Assembly: GCF_009696045.1 (NCBI RefSeq)
Contig: NZ_VUMT01000008.1
Coordinates: 1-64,000 of the forward strand
Direction: 5' to 3'
Length of the DNA: 64,000 bases
Origin: Velocimicrobium porci
Lineage (GTDB): Bacteria; Bacillota; Clostridia; Lachnospirales; Lachnospiraceae
A program made the translations under genes and the position numbers. The number at the start of each line of letters is the position of its first letter. Within the stretch, counting starts at the first letter, position 1. Under the pieces are notes generated by a model, which was not told the origin of the DNA, did no database searches, and saw nothing but the letters and a program-made list of their open reading frames with translations. Shown in pieces: positions 57,278-64,000 of the stretch.

Positions 57278-58450
57278 TTACAGACACATTTTATAAATTT
57301 CTTCTACATCAGCAGCTGTAAGATTTTTCGGACCAGAAATCACGCCACCAAAGCAAGCATGCTCCGCCATATTTTTAAAATGCTCATCATTAATTCCTAA
57401 GTTGGAAAGATTTGCTTTTAATCCAAGGGTATTGAAACAGAAATTAGAAACTGCTTCAATTGCTTTTTTTGCTCCTTCCATTACAGCAAATTCTTCAGAA
57501 ATCCCAAATACTTTTACACCAAGACGATAAATTGCCGGTGCAGTTTTTTCATCTAAAATGTATTGTAACCAGCGAGGTGTTACGATTGCAAGACCATGAC
57601 CATGCGTAATATCATAGTATGCCGAAAGTTCATGTTCCATTGCATGGCAGGCACAACCATGAACAGTTCCTGCGTCAAGAATATTATTTAATGCCATAGA
57701 AGAAGCCCACATAAGATTGGCTCTTGCTTCGTAGTTTTCAGGCTCTTTCATAGCAACAGGCGCCCATTTTACAACCGCACGCATAACTGCCTCCTGAAAT
57801 TCTAAAATCATATCAAACGTTGCATCACCTGCAAGATAGTAATTATCCAAAACATGGTTAAAGATATCAAATGCACCGCAGGCAGTCTGGTAGGTTGGAA
57901 GTGAAAAACTCAGTTCAGGGTTTTCAAAAGCAACTCTTGGCACAAGTGCACCTCCTCCAAGACCAATTTTCTCATTGGTATCCATATTGGAAATTACAGC
58001 CCATGAATCCATTTCCGAACCAGTTGCAGCATTTGTTAGAATTGCAACAATTGGTAAAGCTTTTTCTACCCATACTCTGTTTGAAACAAGAGGCCAGACA
58101 TCACCTGTTTCGGTTAATGCAGCTGCTGCAACACCTTTCGAACAATCAATTGTAGAACCGCCTCCAACAGCTAAAATAACATCGATATTTTCTTTTTTAC
58201 AAATTTTTGCACCTCTATTTGCAGTTGTATGACGAGGATTTGGTTCAACACCGGAAAGTTCAAAAATTTCTATGTCATTCGCTTTCAATAATTTGGTAAC
58301 AGTATCATAAAGTCCATTTTTCTTAATGGAACCACCGCCATATACCAGTAAAACCTTTTTACCGAATTTTAAAAGTTCCTCTGGTAAATGTTCCATCTGG
58401 TTTTTTCCAAAATATACTTTATCCGGATTGTGAAAAATAAAATCATTCAT
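57278..58450 (-). CDS. Iron-containing alcohol dehydrogenase (BDH/YqhD type)
   Basis: NAD(P)H-dependent reductase of 390 residues. GGGSIKKNGLYD and AVGGGSTIDCSKG form the nucleotide-binding part; metal ligands include the HGCACHAMEHELSAYYD region and GHGLAIVTPRW with its conserved His. It resembles the butanol/YqhD subgroup acting on aldehydes. The start at 58450 follows GGAGGAAATTATA. Context with a MerR regulator and a flavodoxin suggests a detoxification operon for reactive aldehydes rather than bulk fermentation. Confidence 0.9.
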   Translation of the reverse strand: MNDFIFHNPDKVYFGKNQMEHLPEELLKFGKKVLLVYGGGSIKKNGLYDTVTKLLKANDIEIFELSGVEPNPRHTTANRGAKICKKENIDVILAVGGGSTIDCSKGVAAAALTETGDVWPLVSNRVWVEKALPIVAILTNAATGSEMDSWAVISNMDTNEKIGLGGGALVPRVAFENPELSFSLPTYQTACGAFDIFNHVLDNYYLAGDATFDMILEFQEAVMRAVVKWAPVAMKEPENYEARANLMWASSMALNNILDAGTVHGCACHAMEHELSAYYDITHGHGLAIVTPRWLQYILDEKTAPAIYRLGVKVFGISEEFAVMEGAKKAIEAVSNFCFNTLGLKANLSNLGINDEHFKNMAEHACFGGVISGPKNLTAADVEEIYKMCL

Positions 58451-58499
58451 TATAATTTCCTCCATAAATTTATAATTTTTTTATATTTCTCATTCTTTT

Positions 58500-58976
58500 T
58501 TATTCCACCGTTTTTGCCCAGGCTTTAAGTTCATTTTCCGTCGCATTTTGAGAAAATCTTTTTCCTTCTTTTAAAACAGCTCCCTTACAGGAATCCAAAA
58601 GTTCCTTATTTGTATTACCCATACCGCTGCCACCTGATGTAGCAAAAGGAATGATAGTTTTTCCTGTCAGATCATATTTCTCTAAAAATGTATTAATAAT
58701 TGTCGGTGCAACATACCACCAGATTGGAAATCCTACATAAATCGTATCATACTGCTCCATATTAGCAACTGTGTCGGAAATAGCAGGTCTAAACGCCTTA
58801 TCGTTCATCTCAATCGTAGAACGGCTTTTTTTGTTTGTCCAGTCAAGATCTTCTGATGTATACGCTTCTTTTGGTACAATTTCATGTACGTCTGCACCGA
58901 CAGCCGATGCTAATGTTTTTGCAAGTTTTGCAGTTACTCCACTTGCACTAAAATAGGCTACCAATTTATTGTTCAT
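58500..58976 (-). CDS. Flavodoxin
   Basis: The protein of about 158 residues carries FMN. Phosphate-binding loop AYFSASGVTAKLAK, then YDTIYVGFPIWWYVAPTIINTFLEKYD and FATSGGSGMGNTNKEL are typical of the flavodoxin_4 subgroup. It is likely an electron carrier or reductase linked to the alcohol dehydrogenase. The start at 58976 follows AAAGGAGA, inside the last codons' leader region of the MerR gene (4 bases after its stop). Confidence 0.92.
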   Translation of the reverse strand: MNNKLVAYFSASGVTAKLAKTLASAVGADVHEIVPKEAYTSEDLDWTNKKSRSTIEMNDKAFRPAISDTVANMEQYDTIYVGFPIWWYVAPTIINTFLEKYDLTGKTIIPFATSGGSGMGNTNKELLDSCKGAVLKEGKRFSQNATENELKAWAKTVE

Positions 58977-58980
58977 GCTC

Positions 58981-59379
58981 TTATTCTCCTTTCTCTGCAT
59001 CAGGACAATCCCAAATTAATTTCCCTGTTTTAACTGCAATCTCATATTTTGAAATTTTATAATTAAGCTTAGCAAGTGTTTCCTCCAACTGCATTTTCTG
59101 AGCAAGCAAAAGCTCCCGCTGTTCACTAAGCAGCTCCAGCCTTGCCTTAAAGGTGGAATCTCCTTCACTGTAAAGCCTTTGATATTCAATTAAAGCTTCT
59201 ATAGGAAGTCCTGCTGCCCTCATACATTTCGCAGTTTCAACCCAGGAAATATCACTTTCACAATAATCTCTTATTCCACTCGCTGTTCGTGTCACATGAG
59301 GAATAACGCCCACTCTTTCATAATACCTCAATGTATCGACAGGAATACCACACCTTTTACTAACTTCTTTAATTGTCAA
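58981..59379 (-). CDS. MerR-family regulator of the aldehyde/redox operon
   Basis: The helix-turn-helix LTIKEVSKRCGIPVDTLRYYERVGVIPH and a C-terminal coiled coil of about 70 residues (LELLSEQRELLLAQKMQLEE) mark a MerR regulator of the NmlR/AdhR type; it lacks the metal-binding Cys set of MerR or ZntR. I place the start at TTG 59379, because the ATG at 59424 lies before the predicted transcription start of the 19-base-spaced promoter. It is the first gene of regulator-flavodoxin-alcohol dehydrogenase, a layout implying autoregulation by aldehyde or electrophile stress. Confidence 0.85.
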   Translation of the reverse strand: MTIKEVSKRCGIPVDTLRYYERVGVIPHVTRTASGIRDYCESDISWVETAKCMRAAGLPIEALIEYQRLYSEGDSTFKARLELLSEQRELLLAQKMQLEETLAKLNYKISKYEIAVKTGKLIWDCPDAEKGE

Positions 59380-59415
59380 TCCCAGAATTACCACCGTCCT
59401 TTCTTGATTAATATT

Positions 59416-59446
59416 ATTGTACAACTTGGAGTGAACTCTAAGTCAA
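59416..59446 (-). promoter_or_regulatory. MerR-type promoter with 19-base spacer and dyad
   Basis: On the minus strand, TTGACT (59446-59441) and TACAAT (59421-59416) are separated by 19 bases, the stretched spacing typical of MerR-controlled promoters. Within the spacer lies the dyad ACTTAGAGTTCACTCCAAGT (59443-59424), with a CTTAGAGTNNACTCNAAG-type arrangement. It controls the MerR-flavodoxin-alcohol dehydrogenase operon. Confidence 0.8.
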
Positions 59447-59520
59447 GAGAATTTTTAAAAAATTTTTATAAAATGTAAAAAATAACGGTATAGCCATAAA
59501 ACTACACCGTTGCTTCTTAC

Positions 59521-59997
59521 CTATTTTAAAATCTCTACTGCTTCTTTATATAATTCACTTTCCTTTCCCCAAATCGATTTAATAAATTCTCTTGCATCTA
59601 CCCCGATTCGCTTCAATTGACGATACGCTTTTTCTTTTGTCCAATCTGGTTCACACTTTTTATAATTTTTTTCATTCTTATGAATTTCATCTCTTATGTA
59701 AAAACTTCCACCCTTTATCCATACCGCTCTAAGATAAGCCCATATCATTTTTTCTGGTACATCTTCTTCCAAGTTTTTCTTTCGTTCATAATCTGGAATT
59801 ACCTTAATGACTTCTGAAATGTCTAGTTTTTTATAAATATTCTGGTTCAATAAATCTTTTGTTTCTAGCTCTGAATAATATATTTCATCGTCATAGCCTG
59901 CCTCCCGAAAACAGCATGGACACAACTCTCCTGAGCCAAAATAATCAGGTAACTCATAGCCACAAATTGGGCAATAATAGATTTCTTGTTTTTTCAC
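59521..59997 (-). CDS. CPCC-family cysteine-rich protein, paralogue 1
   Basis: The 158-residue protein carries the Cys_rich_CPCC signature YYCPICGYELPDYFGSGELC followed by PCCFREAGYDDE: two CxxC zinc-ribbon pairs at the N-terminus. The remainder is an acidic helical region including WAYLRAVWIKGGS and PDWTKEKAYRQLKRIG. It is one of three tandem paralogues next to a truncated toxin-like gene, so an immunity role is inferred. It lacks about 8-13 residues in the middle relative to the others. Confidence 0.75.
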   Translation of the reverse strand: MKKQEIYYCPICGYELPDYFGSGELCPCCFREAGYDDEIYYSELETKDLLNQNIYKKLDISEVIKVIPDYERKKNLEEDVPEKMIWAYLRAVWIKGGSFYIRDEIHKNEKNYKKCEPDWTKEKAYRQLKRIGVDAREFIKSIWGKESELYKEAVEILK

Positions 59998-60037
59998 ATC
60001 ATTTTCCCTCTTTATAATTATTAATTACTATTTTTAT

Positions 60038-60538
60038 CTATTTCATAATCTCTATAGCTTCTTTATATAATTCACTTTCTTCTCCCCAGATTGATTTGAT
60101 AAATTTTCTTGCATCTATCCCAATTCTCTTCAATTGAAGATACGCTTTCTCTTTTGTCCAATCTGGTTCGTCAACAACATCATAAACCTTAGGATCTTTA
60201 TAATCATCATCATCAATATTTTTAATAATGTCCCAAGTATAATAACTGCCCCCTTTTATCCATACCGCTCTAAGATAAGCCCATATCATTTTTTCTGGTA
60301 CATCTTCTTCCAAGTTCTTCTTTATTTCATAGTCTGGAATTATTTTTATAACTTCTGAAATGTCTAATTTTTTATAAATGTTCTGTTTTAATAAATCTTT
60401 TGTTTCCAGCTCTGAATAATATATTTCATCGTCATATCCTGCTTCCCGAAAGCAGCATGGACACAGCTCTCCTGAACCAAAATAATCTTCTAATTCATAG
60501 CCACAAATTGGGCAATAATAGATTTCTTGTTTTTTCAC
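60038..60538 (-). CDS. CPCC-family cysteine-rich protein, paralogue 2
   Basis: The 166-residue protein is nearly identical in its first 70 residues to paralogue 1 (same ELETKDLLKQNIYKKLDISE region), with extra DDDDYKDPKVYDVVDEPDW in the middle. N-terminal CPICGYELEDYFGSGELC-type zinc ribbon. The 40 bases before it are almost the same as those before paralogue 1, so the pair arose by recent tandem duplication of a unit of about 541 bases. Confidence 0.75.
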   Translation of the reverse strand: MKKQEIYYCPICGYELEDYFGSGELCPCCFREAGYDDEIYYSELETKDLLKQNIYKKLDISEVIKIIPDYEIKKNLEEDVPEKMIWAYLRAVWIKGGSYYTWDIIKNIDDDDYKDPKVYDVVDEPDWTKEKAYLQLKRIGIDARKFIKSIWGEESELYKEAIEIMK

Positions 60539-60578
60539 ATCATTTTCCTTCTCTATAATTATTAATTGCTATTTTTAT

Positions 60579-61094
60579 CTATTTCATAATCTCTACGGCT
60601 TCTTTATATAATTCATTTTTTTCTCCCCAGATTGATTTGATAAATTCTCTCGCATCTACCCCGATTCGCTTCAATTGACGATACGCTTTTTCTTTTGTCC
60701 AATCTGGTTCATCAATAACTTTATAACCATAAATATCCTCATAATTATCTTCACCACGTTCAAGTTCTTCTAATCTGACTTTTTTAACAATGTCCCAAGT
60801 ATAGGGACTTCCACTTTTTATCCATATTGCTCGCAAATAATCCCACACTATTTCTTGTGGTACATATTCCTCTAAATTATATTTCTTTTTATAATCTGGT
60901 ATTATCTTTCTAATTTCCTCTCTATCTAATATTTCATAATATTTTTGATTTCTAGACTCTCCATCTATTTCATCATAACAAAGTTCATCATCACAACCTG
61001 CTTCCCGAAAGCAGCATGGACACAACTCTCCTGAACCAAAATAATCTTCTAATTCATAGCCACAAATTGGGCAATAATAAATCTCTTTTTTCAT
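60579..61094 (-). CDS. CPCC-family cysteine-rich protein, paralogue 3
   Basis: The 171-residue protein has the same CPCC zinc-ribbon N-terminus but a more divergent centre (CDDELCYDEIDGESRNQKYY, VRLEELERGEDNYEDIYG) and a C-terminus shared with the others (DEPDWTKEKAYRQLKRIGVD). It is the copy adjacent to the toxin-like gene (18 bases) and the likely progenitor of the cluster. With one toxin remnant and three copies, immunity-gene expansion is plausible. Confidence 0.75.
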   Translation of the reverse strand: MKKEIYYCPICGYELEDYFGSGELCPCCFREAGCDDELCYDEIDGESRNQKYYEILDREEIRKIIPDYKKKYNLEEYVPQEIVWDYLRAIWIKSGSPYTWDIVKKVRLEELERGEDNYEDIYGYKVIDEPDWTKEKAYRQLKRIGVDAREFIKSIWGEKNELYKEAVEIMK

Positions 61095-61112
61095 AATATC
61101 TTCTCCTAATTC

Positions 61113-62028
61113 TTACTTTTTAGTATGTCGTAAAAAATATTTTAAGCATTCTGCTCTCCATCTTGACAGTGAATATTCCTTATTAATATATTTTTTAGCC
61201 TTTGGTAAATAATAAGTTATTATTTTTTTCGTTTTTAACTCATATACAAGATATTCGCAAGTATAAGTATTAAACTTTATTCTTCTATTTCCCTGAGACC
61301 ATTTTACATCTTGTCCCTCTATGATCCGTTCTGACTTACTTCTTAACATTCTTTTAGCCATTTCCCAATACCGTTTTTCATTTGGTTTTTTCCCATTTCC
61401 TCCTGGCATATATGCGAAGTCTGCTCCATGATCATTATAGTGTCTTCCAAAATTATGAAACTCATCCTCTCCAGGCAAATCTTCCATTTTTTTTAAAATC
61501 TTATTCATGATTGGCTTTATTTTAGAGCCACAAAAATCAGTCATTACTTTAACAATCTTATTCCAACTTGCCTTTATTTCATCTTTATAATAAATAGAAA
61601 CGCCAATTACTCCTGCCAGTGCAATTGAATCTAACACTACACCCGGCACCATAACACTTGCAGCCAAAGCGGCGTATGCTTCACATACTGCTGTTGGCAG
61701 TCCTAAGCCTTTTAGTTCATTTAATACTGCTACTGCTGCTGTTCTTGTTTCCTGCGAATGTAAATTATTTTTTCCAAATTCCTTTTCAGTAAAAGTTTTC
61801 TTTGCTGCTTTCGAATCTATTTTCCCATAAATAGGAATTTTTATATTTCCCTGTCCTTTTACACAAAGAAATTCACCGCTGCTAATATGATATTTATCTT
61901 TTAATAATTGATAAGAGGAAAATGCCGAATTTGCATTGCATAATAATTCATATAAAACAGCTGCTGTTTGAGATACTACATATTGATTTCGTACAACACC
62001 TGAATATCCGTAATATGTATTAAGCCCC
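61113..62028 (-). pseudogene. 5'-truncated polymorphic-toxin-like gene
   Basis: An uninterrupted frame runs from about 62028 to the stop at 61113 (about 300 residues), but a stop codon precedes it and the first in-frame ATG is only at 61667. The upstream part (VVRNQYVVSQTAAVLYELLC, GEFLCVKGQGNIKIPIYGK) resembles linker regions of Firmicutes polymorphic toxins. A hydrophobic segment follows (VMVPGVVLDSIALAGVIGVS). The C-terminal domain (about 110 residues) shows FGRHYNDHGADFAYMPGG, KRYWEMAKRML and YTCEYLVYEL, like RNase-type toxin tips. Delivery domains are missing. Whether a short product from 61667 is made is unclear. Confidence 0.6.
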
Positions 62029-62144
62029 TTTCTAAACTATTTCAATTAATTGTATATATATTCATTATAACCTGTATACTTTATTTTTATCAATTATGAT
62101 TTTTGTCCTTTTCTGTCTATTTTTGCTTAGTCTATTTTTAATTC

Positions 62145-62187
62145 AAAAGGCCAGGAAAACACACGCAATATGTTTTCCTGACCTTTT
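62145..62187 (-). terminator. Terminator of queA
   Basis: AAAAGGCCAGGAAAACA pairs with TGTTTTCCTGACCTTTT around a 9-base loop. It lies just beyond the queA stop codon on the minus strand. Between it and the toxin-like gene (62029-62144) I see nothing. Confidence 0.75.
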
Positions 62188-62193
62188 CTAATC

Positions 62194-63219
62194 TTATATT
62201 ATAATCATTGCATCGCCAAAGCTAAAGAACCGATATTTCTCTTTTACTGCCTCTTCATAAGCAGCTAAAATATGCTCTTTTCCTGCCAGCGCGGACACTA
62301 ACATTAACAGTGTTGACTGTGGAAGATGAAAGTTTGTTATCAATCCATCTAAAACTTTAAATTGGTATCCCGGATAAATAAAAATATCGGTATCACCACT
62401 ACCTGCCATGACATATCCATTTTCGTCAGCTGCAGATTCTATCGTACGGCAGCTTGTTGTTCCAACGCAGATAATTCTTCCACCATTTCGTTTTACTTCA
62501 TTAATTTTATCTGCTTCTGCTTTTTCAACCTGATAAAATTCAGAATGCATATGATGCTCTAACACATTGTCTACCTTGACAGGTCGAAATGTTCCAAGTC
62601 CGACATGGAGTGTTACATTTGCAATAACCACACCCATTTCTTCAATCTGTTTTAACAATTCTTTTGTAAAATGAAGTCCTGCTGTCGGTGCAGCGGCAGA
62701 ACCTTCATACTTTGCATAAACAGTCTGATATCTGTCTTTATCTTTTAACTGATGTGTTATATATGGTGGCAATGGCATCTGACCAAGCTGATCTAAAATT
62801 TCCTCAAAAATGCCCTGATAAGTAAATTTAACATGTCTGTTTCCATCTTCTAACACTTCTATAATTTCACCGACTAAAAGACCATTTCCAAAAGAAATCT
62901 TTGTTCCAGGTTTTGCCTTTTTCCCCGGTTTGACAAGAGTTTCCCATATATCATTTTCTTTTCGCTTCAATAATAAAAGCTCGATTTTTGCTCCGGTTCC
63001 CTCTTTTTCTCCAATTAAACGGGCAGGGATTACTTTTGTATTATTTAATACAAGACAATCACCCGGTTTTAAATATTCAATTACATTTTTAAATATTTTA
63101 TGTTCCCACTCCCCAGTCTTTTTATCTAATTTAAGAAGTCTTGAGCTGGATCGATCTTCCAATGGATCCTGAGCAATTAACTCTTCCGGTAAATAAAAAT
63201 CAAAATCTTTTGTTCTCAT
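62194..63219 (-). CDS. queA: tRNA preQ1(34) S-adenosylmethionine ribosyltransferase-isomerase
   Basis: QueA makes epoxyqueuosine from preQ1 at the tRNA wobble position. The 341 residues equal the usual length. Diagnostic segments: [15 protein letters not shown] at the start, [29 protein letters not shown] and VGLGTFRPV, and [17 protein letters not shown] near the end. The start at 63219 follows GGAAAGGAAAC; the frame is open to 63249. It follows a SpoIID-like gene. Confidence 0.97.
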   Translation of the reverse strand: MRTKDFDFYLPEELIAQDPLEDRSSSRLLKLDKKTGEWEHKIFKNVIEYLKPGDCLVLNNTKVIPARLIGEKEGTGAKIELLLLKRKENDIWETLVKPGKKAKPGTKISFGNGLLVGEIIEVLEDGNRHVKFTYQGIFEEILDQLGQMPLPPYITHQLKDKDRYQTVYAKYEGSAAAPTAGLHFTKELLKQIEEMGVVIANVTLHVGLGTFRPVKVDNVLEHHMHSEFYQVEKAEADKINEVKRNGGRIICVGTTSCRTIESAADENGYVMAGSGDTDIFIYPGYQFKVLDGLITNFHLPQSTLLMLVSALAGKEHILAAYEEAVKEKYRFFSFGDAMIII

Positions 63220-63280
63220 AAGTTTATTGTTTCCTTTCCTTTTATCCAATTCCTTGCAAATTTTTTGTTTCTATTTTTAT

Positions 63281-64000
63281 TCATGATTGGATTTTAATCT
63301 CTTTAAAATAATAATTTAAAATTTCTTTATAACTATATCCTTCCTTGGCCATTCCTTTTGCTCCTGACTGGCTCATACCTACACCATGACCAAATCCCAT
63401 TCCAACAATTTTAATTGTTTGATTATTTTTTGGTGCCTTCCTTGCAAAATTTGTCATGTTGTCTTTGCTCTTTACAATATACTGCTCGACTGACTGACTC
63501 ATTTTTGATACCTTTCCGTTTCCGCTGATAACATAAGAACTTTGAATTCTTTTCTGTCTTTTCTTTTTGCCGGATAAAATATATACTTTGTCAGGTTTTT
63601 CTTTTGCTTTAACTATTTTATATTTGTTGCCTGGAAGGGAAAAGAAGCTTCTTCCTTCCTCTCTTTTCCACACCTTAGTATCATTTTCCCCTATCATTTT
63701 TAATTCCATAACCCTGCCTGAATCCGAATATTTTTGAACGAAAACATTTTTTATTTTTCCTAAATCAATCCCTCGGTTTTTAAGCAGATTCTGAATCTGT
63801 TTTGTAGTAAAATTAAAACTCCAGGGTTCTTTTTCTGGTTCGGACTCATAATTGTCTGGTACACTTTTTAAGTAAGGTACTTTACTGCCCCAAACATTTT
63901 CTGCACTTTCTGTTGCACCACCACTTGTTGAAAAATAATTTGCTTCTATTACTTTCCCATGATACCATAGCTTTTTTCCCTTTGTTGCATTGACTGCTGC
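63281..64000 (-). CDS. SpoIID/LytB-domain protein, C-terminal part
   Basis: The frame is open to the right edge of the window, giving about 239 residues of the C-terminal part. It reads AAVNATKGKKLWYHGKVIEA, YFSTSGGATESAENVWGSK, VPYLKSV and, near the end, MGFGHGVGMSQSGAKGMAKEG, the hallmark of SpoIID/LytB amidase-enhancer or lytic-transglycosylase domains. Its N-terminus and any signal peptide lie beyond position 64000, so spoIID itself (sporulation) and a wall-hydrolase relative cannot be told apart. Confidence 0.88.
   Translation of the reverse strand, partial: AAVNATKGKKLWYHGKVIEANYFSTSGGATESAENVWGSKVPYLKSVPDNYESEPEKEPWSFNFTTKQIQNLLKNRGIDLGKIKNVFVQKYSDSGRVMELKMIGENDTKVWKREEGRSFFSLPGNKYKIVKAKEKPDKVYILSGKKKRQKRIQSSYVISGNGKVSKMSQSVEQYIVKSKDNMTNFARKAPKNNQTIKIVGMGFGHGVGMSQSGAKGMAKEGYSYKEILNYYFKEIKIQS

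Noticed and set aside
59415-59424. TTGTACAA near the MerR promoter as another cas-type operator
   Set aside because: The octamer arises from the -10 box and the first bases of the MerR dyad. It has no second copy at 32 bases, so it is probably coincidental.
1-64000. tRNA, rRNA, tmRNA or replication origin
   Set aside because: Looked for TTCGAATC-type T-loops, rRNA cores and DnaA box clusters by eye and found none that I can support.

Overview
The window is AT-rich with short intergenic gaps, AGGAGG-type ribosome binding sites and Firmicutes gene families throughout. Hydroxylamine reductase (Hcp), a butanol-type iron alcohol dehydrogenase, oleate hydratase, a YvyF-like flagellar-locus protein and a SpoIID-like protein point to an anaerobic, probably gut-associated clostridium, most likely Lachnospiraceae. 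This assignment is inference; there is no rRNA or marker set to confirm it.

Layout, left to right: a secreted GH18+GH19 chitinase; a lipoprotein barnase with barstar; a decayed IS256-family element; a type I-C CRISPR effector operon (cas3-cas5c-cas8c-cas7c) whose adaptation genes have collapsed into one cas4/cas2 deletion scar; a DUF3990 toxin-like pair; a YoaK-like membrane protein; a chemoreceptor; a zinc-dependent phospholipase C-like protein; an hcp/ferredoxin/Crp nitrosative-stress module; a hybrid histidine kinase; and a giant multicopper oxidase with a DUF2935 partner.

From about 30.9 to 40.4 kb lies a complete heme-acquisition locus: a DtxR-like regulator whose C-terminus looks like a NEAT domain, three surface NEAT proteins, an Shp-type heme protein and a FecBCD-type ABC transporter. 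Two copies of the palindrome GTTAGTT-NN-AACTAAC, one before the regulator and one before the first NEAT gene, mark a probable shared operator. A MATE exporter next to it has a related palindrome upstream.

A three-repeat type I-C array sits at 42.9-43.1 kb, about 37 kb from the cas genes; the same 53-bp leader element flanks both the array and the deletion scar. The remainder is mostly housekeeping: efp, aroK, a YqeG phosphatase, a nicotinamidase-like hydrolase, a YbaK deacylase, oleate hydratase, an EF-G-like GTPase, the aroF-tyrA-aroA operon, a lipid kinase, an IS200/IS605 element with a broken tnpB, a MerR-flavodoxin-alcohol dehydrogenase operon, three tandem CPCC proteins beside a 5'-truncated toxin-like gene, queA and the C-terminal part of a SpoIID-like gene running off the right edge.

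The strongest candidates for something undescribed are the DtxR-NEAT fusion regulator with its operators, and the CRISPR system that kept interference but lost adaptation. No tRNA or rRNA gene was recognised.
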